A stretch of 64,000 nucleotides of DNA from Flagellimonas maritima (lineage in GTDB: Bacteria; Bacteroidota; Bacteroidia; Flavobacteriales; Flavobacteriaceae): the NCBI RefSeq assembly GCF_003269425.1, contig NZ_CP030104.1, forward strand, positions 3,567,001 through 3,631,000. The letters are read 5' to 3'. The position numbers and the translations under genes were made by a program. Position 1 is the first letter of the stretch. Every line of letters begins with the position of its first letter. Below are positions 1 to 9,027 of the stretch, piece by piece. Below the pieces are notes generated by a model. It worked only from the letters and a program-made list of their open reading frames with translations, had not been told where the DNA came from and ran no database searches.

Positions 1-351
1 CAACTTGGTTATGGTATCCTCTGATATGCCATCACCCGGTTGAATGATATTTACCAAAACAAGCCCTATTGTAATTGCGACGACCGTGGTTCCAATATAG
101 ATTAGAATTGTGCGCAAACCAATATTCCTAAATTTGGAAATATCTTTTAAGTCAGAAATTCCCTTAATCAAAGAAGCGATAATCAAAGGAATTGCGATAA
201 GTTTTAAAAGTTTTACGAAAATGGTTCCTATGGGCTGTATCCAGTCCGAAACAAAATCTTTTCCCCAACTGATCTGGGTCATTACAAATCCGAACAGTAT
301 GCCTAGCACCATACCAATAAGAATCTGCCAATGCAGTTCTAGTTTACGCAT
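1..351 (-). CDS. Dicarboxylate/amino acid:cation symporter (DAACS family), N-terminal part
   Basis: The minus strand is open from an ATG at 351 to the window edge, giving about 117 residues of a membrane protein that is cut off at its C-terminal side. It begins MRKLELHWQI and continues through hydrophobic helices, with IGTIFVKLLKLIAIPLI followed by GISDLKD. This is the pattern of the first transmembrane helices of GltP/DctA-like symporters, which import glutamate or C4-dicarboxylates with sodium or protons across the inner membrane. The binding-site hairpins lie outside the window, so the substrate cannot be assigned. It runs in the same direction as aroC, 57 bp downstream of that gene's stop, so readthrough from aroC is possible. 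Confidence 0.8.
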   Translation of the reverse strand, partial: MRKLELHWQILIGMVLGILFGFVMTQISWGKDFVSDWIQPIGTIFVKLLKLIAIPLIIASLIKGISDLKDISKFRNIGLRTILIYIGTTVVAITIGLVLVNIIQPGDGISEDTITKL

Positions 352-408
352 ATATAAATTTTAGGAAAGTAAGATACTATTTTGAATGGAAAATCCGCTA
401 ACTAAGGA

Positions 409-1473
409 TTATATTTTATTACTGCGTGCCAAAAGCATGTAATCCGCCAATACGATGGCCGCCATTGCTTCAACTATGGGCACCGCCCGTGGAACAACGC
501 ATGGATCATGCCTACCTTTACCTTGGGTGGTTACTTTTTCACCTTCTTTGTTGATAGTTTCATAGGATTGGAGTACGGTGGCAACAGGTTTAAAAGCTAC
601 ATTAAAGTAAATGTCCATACCGTTGGTGATTCCGCCCTGAACTCCTCCACTACGATTGGTTTTTGTAGTACCGTCTTCATTGAACTGGTCATTGTGTGCA
701 CTGCCTTTCATCAAAACCCCCTCAAAACCGCTACCATACTCAAACCCTTTTACGGCATTTATGGATAACATGGCTTTGCCCAATTCTGCATGTAGTTTAT
801 CAAAAACAGGCTCTCCCAAACCAATAGGTACATTTTGGATCACACAAGTGATTACACCACCTACGGTATCACCTTCTTTTTTAATGGATTTGATATAATC
901 TTCCATCTGTCCTGCCATTTCAATATCTGGACAACGAACTGCATTCGACTCTATATTGGAAAAATCGAGTTGTGTATAATTCTTTTCAAGCTTTATTTTG
1001 CCAACTTGGGATACAAATGCATTGATTTTTACATCTTTTAAAAATTGCTTGGCAATAGCTCCCGCCACTACTCTACTTGCAGTTTCACGCGCGGAGCTTC
1101 TTCCACCACCCCTATAGTCTCTAAATCCATACTTTTTGTCGTATACATAGTCTGCATGTGAAGGGCGGTATGAATCCTTTATATGGGAATAATCCTTGGA
1201 TTTTTGATTGGTATTATATATTGCAAAGCCTATTGGTGTTCCCGTGGTCTTCCCTTCAAAAATACCTGAATATATTTCTACAACATCCGGTTCCTTACGT
1301 TGGGTAACAATCTTAGATTGACCAGGTTTTCTTCTTTCCAGTTCAGATTGTATTTTCTCCAAATCCAATAAAATTCCTGCAGGACAGCCGTCTATGACAC
1401 CGCCTATGGCTTTTCCATGGGATTCTCCGAATGAGGTAAGTTTAAAGAGCTGTCCAAAAGTGTTACCTGCCAT
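409..1473 (-). CDS. aroC: Chorismate synthase
   Basis: This is the last step of the shikimate pathway: it converts 5-enolpyruvylshikimate-3-phosphate to chorismate, the precursor of aromatic amino acids, using reduced FMN. The 354-residue length is normal for the family. Family signatures are visible: [19 protein letters not shown] near the N-terminus, [15 protein letters not shown] in the middle (FMN and substrate binding), and [18 protein letters not shown] at the C-terminus. The start [20 protein letters not shown] is the usual one. It is transcribed divergently from the phosphoesterase gene, with 193 bp between the two starts. No feedback or attenuator structure was recognised upstream. 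Confidence 0.97.
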   Translation of the reverse strand: MAGNTFGQLFKLTSFGESHGKAIGGVIDGCPAGILLDLEKIQSELERRKPGQSKIVTQRKEPDVVEIYSGIFEGKTTGTPIGFAIYNTNQKSKDYSHIKDSYRPSHADYVYDKKYGFRDYRGGGRSSARETASRVVAGAIAKQFLKDVKINAFVSQVGKIKLEKNYTQLDFSNIESNAVRCPDIEMAGQMEDYIKSIKKEGDTVGGVITCVIQNVPIGLGEPVFDKLHAELGKAMLSINAVKGFEYGSGFEGVLMKGSAHNDQFNEDGTTKTNRSGGVQGGITNGMDIYFNVAFKPVATVLQSYETINKEGEKVTTQGKGRHDPCVVPRAVPIVEAMAAIVLADYMLLARSNKI

Positions 1474-1666
1474 ATCATTGAAAATTCGATAAGCGGCAAA
1501 GGTAGACGTTCTAAACCGTTTTCAAAAACACACTTGCCAGTTAATGTTTACCTAACATTCTTTTATTGTTCTTGTTGATTTTTTAACGATTAACTCATGA
1601 ATTATTGATTTAAATTTAATTCTAAGTTTATTCCTACACGCTTACTTTGCAATTAAATCAGAAAGA

Positions 1667-2578
1667 TTGAAAAAAAGAAAGATTGAAGTGGCCGTAATTT
1701 CAGATGTCCATTTAGGGACATACGGCTGCCATGCTGATGAACTTATCACTTACTTAAATAGCATTCAACCCAAAAAGCTTATCTTAAACGGTGATATTAT
1801 CGATATCTGGCAATTTAACAAGCGATATTTTCCCCCTTCACATTTAAAGGTGCTCAAGAATATCATTGGCATGGCCTCAAAGGGCACCGAAGTTTTCTAT
1901 ATTACTGGTAATCATGATGAAATGCTCCGTAAGTTCAGTGAAACTTCAATGGGGAATATAAAGATTGCCAACAAGCTTATCCTTGAACTGGACGGTAAAA
2001 AAGCATGGATTTTTCATGGTGATGTGTTTGATGTATCCATACAAAATGCAAAATGGTTGGCAAAATTAGGTGGGTATGGTTATAACATACTTATTCTCAT
2101 CAATAGTTTTGTGAACTGGTGTTTGGCTAAAATGGGAAGAGAGCGCTATTCTTTGTCCAAACGGATAAAAAATGGTGTAAAGGGCGCTATAAAATATGTC
2201 AATAATTTTGAGAAAACAGCGGGTGATCTAGCTATAGAAAACGATTATGATTATGTGATCTGCGGACACATACATCAGCCAAAAAAAGAGTATTATGAAA
2301 ATAATAGCGGTAGTTGCCTTTACTTAAATTCCGGGGATTGGGTAGAAAACCTGACCGCTTTGGAATACTCTTTTAAACGTTGGAGGGTGTATTATTACAA
2401 TCACGATAAATTGTCCCCTTTCTTTGTGGACGAAGATCTTAAGGAAATGGATATGAACGAACTAATAGCATCCATAACCGATAAAGGAGCTGAGACTGAA
2501 GAAATACTGAAAAGTCCGATTTTAAAAAAAGAAAATGATCTAAATTTCTTAGATGATCAAAGCATGGCGCAAGATTGA
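1667..2578 (+). CDS. LpxH-like metallophosphoesterase (UDP-2,3-diacylglucosamine diphosphatase family)
   Basis: This is a calcineurin-type phosphoesterase of 303 residues. The metal-binding motifs are in order: SDVHLG (about residues 12-17), NGDIID, GNHDE, HGD, and CGHIHQP towards the C-terminus. Proteins of this size and arrangement in Bacteroidota are usually annotated as UDP-2,3-diacylglucosamine pyrophosphatases of lipid A synthesis. That substrate is taken from family context and is not proved by the motifs. The chosen start is TTG at 1667 (MKKRKIEVAVISDVHLG), because no in-frame ATG lies upstream and the SDVHLG motif needs this N-terminus. The last 30 bp overlap the 3' end of the convergent FAD oxidoreductase gene. 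Confidence 0.85.
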   Translation: MKKRKIEVAVISDVHLGTYGCHADELITYLNSIQPKKLILNGDIIDIWQFNKRYFPPSHLKVLKNIIGMASKGTEVFYITGNHDEMLRKFSETSMGNIKIANKLILELDGKKAWIFHGDVFDVSIQNAKWLAKLGGYGYNILILINSFVNWCLAKMGRERYSLSKRIKNGVKGAIKYVNNFEKTAGDLAIENDYDYVICGHIHQPKKEYYENNSGSCLYLNSGDWVENLTALEYSFKRWRVYYYNHDKLSPFFVDEDLKEMDMNELIASITDKGAETEEILKSPILKKENDLNFLDDQSMAQD

Positions 2579-5461
2579 TACTGGATGTTGCGCATCCCTT
2601 TTCGTTCCATCCTTTATTTGATGCCTACAACTTGTTCCGTTAGCCGCTATTATAGTTTCTGCGGAACTTTTTCTTACAGCTGGAAATAGTTTAAGCTCTC
2701 CTACTTGCATACTGATGTCATAATGTTCCTTTTCATAGCCAAAAGAACCTGCCATGCCGCAGCAGCCAGAAGGTATTATAGTGACTTTATAGTTTTTTGG
2801 CAAATTGAGAACATCAAAAGTGACTTTCTGGTCTGATAGTGCTTTTTGGTGACAATGGTTATGGATTTTCACCTCTCTTGTTTCATCGGTGAAACTGGTT
2901 GCATCAACAACACCCTTTTTAATTTCCAAGGCCAAAAACTCTTCAATTAAAAAAGTACGGGATGCCAAATTATCCAAGAGTTCCTTGTCGTTATGCAACC
3001 TTTTGTACTCGTCCCTAAAGGACAAAACCGCAGAAGGTTCCAAACCAACTATTGGAATGTTCTGGTCCAGAACTTTTTTTAGCTTAACCATATTTCTCTT
3101 TACCAAGGACTTGGCTTCCCTTAAAAATCCTTTGGATAAATAAGTCCTTCCACTTTCTACATAAAATAGTTGTACATCATAGCCAAGTTTGCACAACAGT
3201 TCAATGGCATCTTTACCTACTTCAATATCCAGATATTTAGTGAACTCATCAATATAAAGGGCTACTCTTTTTAAAATCTGGGTGTTTTCTTGTTTTTTTT
3301 TCTTCAGATATTTTTTAAAATTGAAATGATAAACTTCAGGAAGGTTCCGTTCTGTCGCTACCCCGGATGTTTTCTTCAGCAGACCTCCAAATATTCTTGA
3401 CTTATAGACAGTATTGGTAAACGATGGGAATTTACTGCCCATTTTATTGAATTTTGTATTATAAGCAAACAGTTTGCTGCGCATTGGATAGCCGTTCACC
3501 TCTTGATATTGGTAAAGAAATTCTGCCTTTAGAGTAGCGACATCTACATTACTGGGACATTCGCTGGCACATGCCTTGCAGCTGAGACATAAATCAAATA
3601 CCTCCTTAAGCTCCTTTTGATCAAATTGATTCGGTTTATCTGAATTTGTCAAAAACTCCCGTAATGCATTTGCCCTGCCCCTAGTAGTATCTTTCTCGTT
3701 TTTTGTGGCATGATAGCTTGGGCACATTCCTCCTGTCATATTATGACTTTTCCGGCAGTCTCCGCTCCCGTTACACTTTTCGGCAGCTTTTAAAATTCCC
3801 TCACTATCCGAAAAATCCATCAAAGTTTTGATGGCTGGTTCTTTCCTATCGATTTCGTATCGCAGGGATTTATCCATCGGAAAGGCATCCACGATTTTCC
3901 CCGGGTTAAAAATATTGTGGGGGTCAAAAACGGACTTTATCCGTTTTAACAATTCATAATTGGGCTTTCCGATCATCAATGGAATGAATTCTGCCCTAAC
4001 AATGCCATCACCATGCTCACCGCTGAAACTACCCTTATACTTTTTGGTAAGTTTTGCAACATCGGTTGTGATGGAGCGGAACAGTGCAACATCTTCAGAC
4101 TTTTTTAAATTGAGAATAGGACGCAAGTGCAGCTCTCCTGCCCCGGCGTGGGCATAATAAACCGCATCTTGACCATAGTCTTTCATGATTTGTGTAAATT
4201 CACCAATAAATTCCTTTAAATCTTCAAGTGCAACAGCCGTATCTTCAATACATGCCACCGCTTTTCTATCACCTACCATGTTGCCCAGCAATCCCAGTCC
4301 CGCTTTGCGAAGTTCAATTGCTTTATTGATTTGATTTCCGATCAAAACAGGATTTGCATAGCTCAATCCCGACTTTTCAATAGTATGTAACAATCCTTCC
4401 AATTGTTTTTTTAGGTCTTCCTCAGAATTTGCCTTTACTTCCAACATTAAAATTCCTGCAGGGTCACCGCTTACAAAAAAGCGATTGGCCAATTGTGCCC
4501 TGTTGTTCTTTGTGCAGTCCAGGATTACTTTATCCATCATTTCACAGGTATGCAAATTGTGCTGCATCACTGGTGCCACATCGCTCAGACAGTCCTCCAA
4601 TGTTCTGTAGTGCGTAGCGACCATAGCGGATAATGAAGGTGGCAGGTCATCCAATTGCAATGTGATTTCTGTAGTAAATGCCAAAGTTCCCTCACTGCCA
4701 GAAAGCAACTTGCATAGGTTAAAATCTTCTCCGTTGGTTCCAAAAACATTGTTGTTCAATAATTCATCTACAGCATAACCCGTATTTCTTCGGTGAATGC
4801 TTGCTTTTGGAAATTCCGCATCAATGTTTGTTTTGTTTTTTGGGTTTGATAGTTCAGCATGAAGCAACGAGTAGATTTCGCCCTCAAGTGATTTTTCATT
4901 GGTTTTAGCTTCGAATGCTTTCTTGTCCAAATCTGAAAAACAGACTTCACTTCCATCGGATAAAATACAGTTCATCGATACTACCTTATCCCTGGTTACC
5001 CCATATTGAATAGATGTAGTACCTGAGGAATTATTGCCGACCATGCCCCCTATCATACACCGATTTGAGGTCGATGTATTGGGGCCAAAAAAAAGACCGT
5101 AAGGTTTTAAGTATTGGTTGAGTTCATCACGCACTACCCCTGGTTGAACCTTAATTTGCTTTTTTTCTTTATCCAAATGGATAATTTCTGTAAAGTGTTT
5201 GGAAACGTCCACGATGATACCTTCCCCAACACATTGCCCTGCCAAGGAAGTTCCGGCCGTACGAGGAATTAAGCTGATTTTATGCTCATTGGCAAAGGCT
5301 ACCAGAATCTTTAAATCCGCTATATTTTTAGGATAAGCTATAGCTTTTGGCAGTTTTCTGTATACGGAAGCATCAGTTGCGTATAATGCTTTAGTTAAAT
5401 CATCTACCAATAATTCTCCCTGTAGATTTTGTGAGAGGGGGCTAAAAAGTAATTTATCCAA
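2549..5461 (-). CDS. FAD-linked oxidase fused to Fe-S/CCG reductase domain (D-lactate/2-hydroxyacid dehydrogenase type)
   Basis: This 970-residue flavoprotein joins two modules. The first half (about 1-540) is a GlcD/VAO-type FAD-binding domain with PRTAGTSLAGQ and GGMVGNNSSGTTSIQYG, ending in FSGEHGDGIVRAEF and FDPHNIFNPGKI. The second half carries a ferredoxin-like region, with CNGSGDCRKS near residue 562 and CLSCKACASECP near 630. It then has CCG-type motifs: CHQKAL near 870 and SGCCGMAGSFGYE near 900. This is the YdiJ/membrane-associated D-2-hydroxyacid dehydrogenase architecture, which oxidises D-lactate, glycolate or D-2-hydroxyglutarate and passes electrons towards quinones. The exact substrate cannot be read from sequence. 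It converges on, and overlaps by 30 bp, the LpxH-like gene. Confidence 0.93.
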   Translation of the reverse strand: MDKLLFSPLSQNLQGELLVDDLTKALYATDASVYRKLPKAIAYPKNIADLKILVAFANEHKISLIPRTAGTSLAGQCVGEGIIVDVSKHFTEIIHLDKEKKQIKVQPGVVRDELNQYLKPYGLFFGPNTSTSNRCMIGGMVGNNSSGTTSIQYGVTRDKVVSMNCILSDGSEVCFSDLDKKAFEAKTNEKSLEGEIYSLLHAELSNPKNKTNIDAEFPKASIHRRNTGYAVDELLNNNVFGTNGEDFNLCKLLSGSEGTLAFTTEITLQLDDLPPSLSAMVATHYRTLEDCLSDVAPVMQHNLHTCEMMDKVILDCTKNNRAQLANRFFVSGDPAGILMLEVKANSEEDLKKQLEGLLHTIEKSGLSYANPVLIGNQINKAIELRKAGLGLLGNMVGDRKAVACIEDTAVALEDLKEFIGEFTQIMKDYGQDAVYYAHAGAGELHLRPILNLKKSEDVALFRSITTDVAKLTKKYKGSFSGEHGDGIVRAEFIPLMIGKPNYELLKRIKSVFDPHNIFNPGKIVDAFPMDKSLRYEIDRKEPAIKTLMDFSDSEGILKAAEKCNGSGDCRKSHNMTGGMCPSYHATKNEKDTTRGRANALREFLTNSDKPNQFDQKELKEVFDLCLSCKACASECPSNVDVATLKAEFLYQYQEVNGYPMRSKLFAYNTKFNKMGSKFPSFTNTVYKSRIFGGLLKKTSGVATERNLPEVYHFNFKKYLKKKKQENTQILKRVALYIDEFTKYLDIEVGKDAIELLCKLGYDVQLFYVESGRTYLSKGFLREAKSLVKRNMVKLKKVLDQNIPIVGLEPSAVLSFRDEYKRLHNDKELLDNLASRTFLIEEFLALEIKKGVVDATSFTDETREVKIHNHCHQKALSDQKVTFDVLNLPKNYKVTIIPSGCCGMAGSFGYEKEHYDISMQVGELKLFPAVRKSSAETIIAANGTSCRHQIKDGTKRDAQHPVSILRHALII

Positions 5462-5496
5462 TCTAGAACAATTTTTGGTTATCTAATTCAGTTGTA

Positions 5497-5526
5497 TTGT
5501 TAGAAAGCTTTACAAAGCTATCTTTA
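5497..5526 (+). promoter_or_regulatory. Candidate Bacteroidota-type promoter of the beta-barrel gene
   Basis: A TTG at 5497-5499 and TATCTTTA at 5519-5526 are separated by 19 bp. This matches the -33 TTG / -7 TAnnTTTG layout of Bacteroidota sigma-ABfr promoters except for the last base. It lies 25 bp before the ATG at 5551, in the divergent gap after the FAD oxidase start. Confidence 0.45.
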
Positions 5527-5550
5527 AATTTTTAACTAATAGAGAAACTT

Positions 5551-6048
5551 ATGAAGATTACCACATTATTTACGTTCATTTTTTTACTTATTGCGATGAC
5601 GACTAGCGCTCAGGAAATTTCTGAGCACACACTGGGCCTACGTTTGGGCGACAGTGATGGTTTTGGTGCAGAAATCTCCTATCAGAAATCCATTGGGCGT
5701 TACAATCGGGCAGAATTCAATCTAGGATGGCGGGACAGTAGGCGTTTTGATGCTTTCAAATTATCTGGGTTATACCAATGGGTGCATCAATTGGATGGCA
5801 GCTTTAATTGGTATTATGGTCTTGGAGGTGGATTGGGAAGCGTAGAATTTGAACCTGTACCTGATAATGATGACGATGATGATGGGCTTTTTGTTTTTGC
5901 AGCGGGTAATCTGGGTGTAGAGTATAATTTTGATATTCCATTATTGCTTTCACTGGATTTTAGACCGGAAATTGGACTATTGGGCTATGATGGATTTGAT
6001 GATGGATTTGATTTTGATATTGCCCTGGGCATTCGCTATCAATTTTAA
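5551..6048 (+). CDS. Small outer-membrane beta-barrel-like protein
   Basis: The 165-residue product starts with a clear signal peptide (MKITTLFTFIFLLIAMTTSAQ, cleaved after SAQ or nearby). It continues with alternating polar/hydrophobic strands, many glycines and aromatic residues, and ends IALGIRYQF with a terminal phenylalanine, typical of outer-membrane barrels. An acidic loop, DNDDDDD, sits near residue 110. The family is not recognised beyond a general porin/OmpW-like shape. It is likely exported to the outer membrane (inference). It stands alone between the divergent oxidase and the TlpA-like gene. Confidence 0.75.
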   Translation: MKITTLFTFIFLLIAMTTSAQEISEHTLGLRLGDSDGFGAEISYQKSIGRYNRAEFNLGWRDSRRFDAFKLSGLYQWVHQLDGSFNWYYGLGGGLGSVEFEPVPDNDDDDDGLFVFAAGNLGVEYNFDIPLLLSLDFRPEIGLLGYDGFDDGFDFDIALGIRYQF

Positions 6049-6107
6049 AATATACTAAAGCTAAACCGTAATTGAAATCAAGGTTTTTATATGCAATAAC
6101 TAATGAA

Positions 6108-6115
6108 TATCTTTG
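6108..6115 (+). promoter_or_regulatory. -7 promoter element (TATCTTTG) upstream of the TlpA-like gene
   Basis: TATCTTTG at 6108-6115 is a full match to the Bacteroidota -7 consensus TAnnTTTG and lies 18 bp before the ATG at 6134. No good -33 TTTG was found at the expected distance. Confidence 0.4.
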
Positions 6116-6133
6116 CGGCTCAAAAAATAACAA

Positions 6134-7243
6134 ATGAAGAGAGTACTGACAATCATTACAGGAATATTGTTTTTGGCATCGTGTAATTCCACACCGGAAG
6201 GTTTTACAGTAAATGCTACCGTGACAGGAGATTTAGAGAACGGCACCAAAATATACTTAAAAACGACGGACTCATTGAACCAGCTCGTGGATGTTGATAC
6301 GACAATGGTGGAAAACGGAACGTTTAGCTTTAATGGCTCTCAGGAAAAGCCTATGCTTCACTATATTTTTGTTGAATCAAACAGGGGCAACATACCATTT
6401 GTTTTGGAAAACGGTAATATCGACGTAAAGTTTCAGAAAGATAGTATGAACTATGCCAAGCTCAAGGGAACTCCCCAAAATGAGTTGTTCATGAATTTTT
6501 TGGAAGAATCCAGAACGCTCTCAGAACGTGCCAGGTCCATGCAAAATGATATGCGTAACGCTGCCCAGCAACAAGATAGTGCAACGGTTACCGCTCTTAG
6601 AGAAGAATATATAGAGTTTCAAGATGAGGTTAAGACATTTAATGTCGATTTTGCCAAAGAAAATCCCAATGCTTTAATATCCGTGCTGATCATTGGCAAT
6701 TTGATGATGAACAAGAGTATTTCAAATGAAGAAGTCAAAACTATGTACGATGGGCTTACTCCAGAAATGAAAGAATCCTTACCGGGCGAACAGTTAAAAG
6801 AACAATTGGAAAAACAAAAGACTACCGATATTGGCGGTGTTGCACCGGATTTCTCAGCACCCACCCCTGATGGGAATCTATTGGCATTGAGTGACGTAAA
6901 AGGCAAATTGACACTAATTGACTTTTGGGCAGCATGGTGCAGACCCTGTAGGGCTGAAAATCCCAATATTGTCTCTGTTTACAATAAGTATCATGACAAG
7001 GGATTGAATGTAATCGGCGTTTCGTTGGATGCACGTGCCGAGGATTGGACCAAGGCCATTGAAGATGATGGATTGGCATGGAACCATATTTCCAATCTAA
7101 AAAGATTTCAAGACCCTGTTGCGCAACTCTATAACATTAATGCAATACCCGCAGCCTTTCTAATAGATGAAAATGGTGTTATTGTAGGAAAGGATTTAAG
7201 GGGTCCTGCCTTAGAGGAAAAAGTTGCTGAATTGCTCAACTAG
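6134..7243 (+). CDS. TlpA-family thioredoxin lipoprotein with DUF4369 domain
   Basis: The 369-residue protein has a lipoprotein signal (MKRVLTIITGILFLASC, acylated Cys17). An N-terminal DUF4369-like beta domain (about 20-125) is followed by a helical middle. A C-terminal AhpC/TSA-type thioredoxin domain (about 232-369) carries the redox motif WCRPC (Cys269 and Cys272) and the cis-proline loop at NAIPAAFLID. Such proteins are periplasm-facing thiol-disulfide reductases common in Bacteroidota. They act on unknown client proteins, sometimes in cytochrome maturation. The length is normal for this two-domain family. It is monocistronic by spacing. Confidence 0.92.
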   Translation: MKRVLTIITGILFLASCNSTPEGFTVNATVTGDLENGTKIYLKTTDSLNQLVDVDTTMVENGTFSFNGSQEKPMLHYIFVESNRGNIPFVLENGNIDVKFQKDSMNYAKLKGTPQNELFMNFLEESRTLSERARSMQNDMRNAAQQQDSATVTALREEYIEFQDEVKTFNVDFAKENPNALISVLIIGNLMMNKSISNEEVKTMYDGLTPEMKESLPGEQLKEQLEKQKTTDIGGVAPDFSAPTPDGNLLALSDVKGKLTLIDFWAAWCRPCRAENPNIVSVYNKYHDKGLNVIGVSLDARAEDWTKAIEDDGLAWNHISNLKRFQDPVAQLYNINAIPAAFLIDENGVIVGKDLRGPALEEKVAELLN

Positions 7244-7268
7244 CTTTTACCCTTTAAGGAAAATCACT

Positions 7269-7292
7269 CCAAAATAATTTTTTGGTTTTTTT
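7269..7292 (+). terminator. Weak candidate terminator after the TlpA-like gene
   Basis: CCAAAA at 7269-7274 can pair with TTTTGG at 7280-7285, and a run of seven T follows. The stem is only 6 bp and AU-rich, so this is a weak call. It lies between convergent genes. Confidence 0.25.
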
Positions 7293-7309
7293 GATATATA
7301 TTATTTAGG

Positions 7310-7960
7310 TTAAATCTTTCCCATCTTTTCCAAAATGAATAAAATCAATATAGGAACTGCCAAAAGCACAACTATAAAAGTATCGGTCACAAAAAGTTCC
7401 GGTTTAAAAAGAAGTGTAACGGCATAACCACCTATTGCACCTCCAAAGTGGGCAGTATGCCCAATATTCCCCAGCCTGCTCTTCATCCCATAAATTGAAT
7501 ATAGCAAGTAACCAATACCCAATACATATGCAGGAAGCGGTATTGGAATGAACATAATACCAAGTTGCATATTGGGGTTCAATAAAATTGCAGCATATAA
7601 AACTCCCGTTACCGCTCCACTCGCACCTACGGCACTATAAAATGGTTCGTCTTTGTGGAAAAAAAGCGCCAAGAGACTCCCTCCTATCAAGCTGACAAAA
7701 TAAATAATCAAAAATTTACCCGCACCAAACCAGTTGATCACTACATTGGCAAAAAAATATAGCGTGAACATGTTGAAGAAAAGGTGCGATATATCGACAT
7801 GTAGAAAGCCCGAAGTTACCGTTCGCTCCCTTTGTCCAGCTTTTACCCCACCTATGCTGAACTTATAGCGATCAAAAAAAACAGGATCGCTAAAGCCCCT
7901 AAGCGACACAAGTATATTCGCTGCAATTATGGCGATAGTAGCAGCGTGCAAATTGTACAT
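7310..7960 (-). CDS. Rhomboid-family intramembrane serine protease
   Basis: The 216-residue protein has about six hydrophobic helices. The rhomboid signature is present: His59 and Asn63 in HLFFNMF on the second helix, the nucleophile Ser114 in GASGAVTG, and the catalytic His171 in HTAHFGGAIGG. It is expected to cleave transmembrane proteins within the inner membrane; the substrates are unknown. The start at 7960 (MYNLHAATIA) leads straight into the first helix. It is divergent from the acyltransferase gene with a 53-bp gap. Confidence 0.93.
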   Translation of the reverse strand: MYNLHAATIAIIAANILVSLRGFSDPVFFDRYKFSIGGVKAGQRERTVTSGFLHVDISHLFFNMFTLYFFANVVINWFGAGKFLIIYFVSLIGGSLLALFFHKDEPFYSAVGASGAVTGVLYAAILLNPNMQLGIMFIPIPLPAYVLGIGYLLYSIYGMKSRLGNIGHTAHFGGAIGGYAVTLLFKPELFVTDTFIVVLLAVPILILFILEKMGKI

Positions 7961-7989
7961 AAGCTATTAAATTTGGATTCAAATATAGC

Positions 7990-7997
7990 TATATTTG
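7990..7997 (+). promoter_or_regulatory. -7 promoter element (TATATTTG) of the acyltransferase gene
   Basis: TATATTTG at 7990-7997 is a perfect -7 match, 16 bp before the ATG at 8014. A TTTG at 7972-7975 lies upstream, but at only 14 bp spacing, shorter than usual. Confidence 0.45.
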
Positions 7998-8013
7998 CGC
8001 ACAAGAATTACGT

Positions 8014-8928
8014 ATGCAATTAGTTGTTTTTATCCTTGTTTATCCACTCTTGTGGTTAATTTCCAGACTACCTTTCAAAGTACTTTATGTAATATCCGAC
8101 ATGGTATATCAACTGTTGTACCATGTGATTGGCTATCGTAAAAAAGTGGTCCGTAATAATTTGGCATTGGTGTTTCCCGAAAAATCGGATGATGAACGAT
8201 TGCACATAGAGAAGGAATTCTTCAAACATCTTTGCGACATTTTCTTGGAAATGATAAAAACATTGGGGATTAGCGACAAACAGATGAAAAAAAGATATGT
8301 TTTCGACAATATCGAAGTGTTCAAGGAGCTGGAACGAAATGGAAAAAACATAATGATAATGATGCCCCATTACGCAAGTTGGGAGTGGGTGTTCTCATTA
8401 AATTCTTACGTACAATCAAAAGCATATGCAATTTACCAAACCATCCAGAATAAATATTTTGACAAATTAGTACGGGATATTCGCAGTAAATACGGCACTA
8501 CGCTTATAAGAACCAATGGAAGCCGCAAAATAATAGAAGATGCAAAGAAAAGACATGAATTGATAACTGTGGGGATAATTAGTGATCAATCTCCCATGGT
8601 CATCAAAGCGAAGCATTGGGCAACTTTTATGGATATTCTGGTTCCCATTCATGTGGGCGGGGAGGAACTTTGCAAAACACATGATATTGTACCTGTATAT
8701 TTGAAAGTGAAGAAAATGTCCCGTGGTCATTATCAAGGTACTTTTAAAGTATTGACCGAAAATCCAAAAAGCGTAGAAAATTATAAAATCTCTGAAGCGT
8801 TTATCCGAGAAACGGAAAAATCAATACGGGAAGCCCCGGAATATTATTTCTGGACACACAAGCGTTGGAAACATAGAGGAAATGCGCCGAAAGAATTCCA
8901 GTCCAAAACAACAACCAGCACAAGCTAA
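8014..8928 (+). CDS. LpxL/HtrB-like lysophospholipid (lipid A) acyltransferase
   Basis: The 304-residue protein has an N-terminal membrane anchor (about 1-38), then YRKKVVRNNLALVFPEKS, typical of the LpxL/LpxM/HtrB family. The catalytic HX4E motif is His119-Glu124 (HYASWE). ISDQSP near residue 192 and YFWTHKRWK near the C-terminus are also family motifs. It would transfer a secondary acyl chain to lipid A, or a related lipid such as an ornithine lipid, on the inner face of the cytoplasmic membrane. The acyl acceptor is not determined here. It runs divergently from the rhomboid gene. Confidence 0.9.
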   Translation: MQLVVFILVYPLLWLISRLPFKVLYVISDMVYQLLYHVIGYRKKVVRNNLALVFPEKSDDERLHIEKEFFKHLCDIFLEMIKTLGISDKQMKKRYVFDNIEVFKELERNGKNIMIMMPHYASWEWVFSLNSYVQSKAYAIYQTIQNKYFDKLVRDIRSKYGTTLIRTNGSRKIIEDAKKRHELITVGIISDQSPMVIKAKHWATFMDILVPIHVGGEELCKTHDIVPVYLKVKKMSRGHYQGTFKVLTENPKSVENYKISEAFIRETEKSIREAPEYYFWTHKRWKHRGNAPKEFQSKTTTSTS

Positions 8929-8947
8929 ATACAGCTTTCATTATAAA

Positions 8948-9004
8948 GGTCTTTATCTTTAGAATACTTTACTGTTTGGTAGTATAGTAATAAAGACAAA
9001 GACC
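8948..9004. terminator. Long imperfect hairpin between convergent genes (possible bidirectional terminator)
   Basis: The left arm starting GGTCTTTATCTTTA at 8948 pairs with the right arm ending TAAAGACAAAGACC at 9004 with one mismatch. An inner ATACT/AGTAT pairing follows. It sits in the 99-bp gap between the 3' ends of the acyltransferase and collagen-like genes. There is no clean T-run, so termination is an inference from position. Confidence 0.45.
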
Positions 9005-9027
9005 CTGTAGAATCGACAATTCGTATA

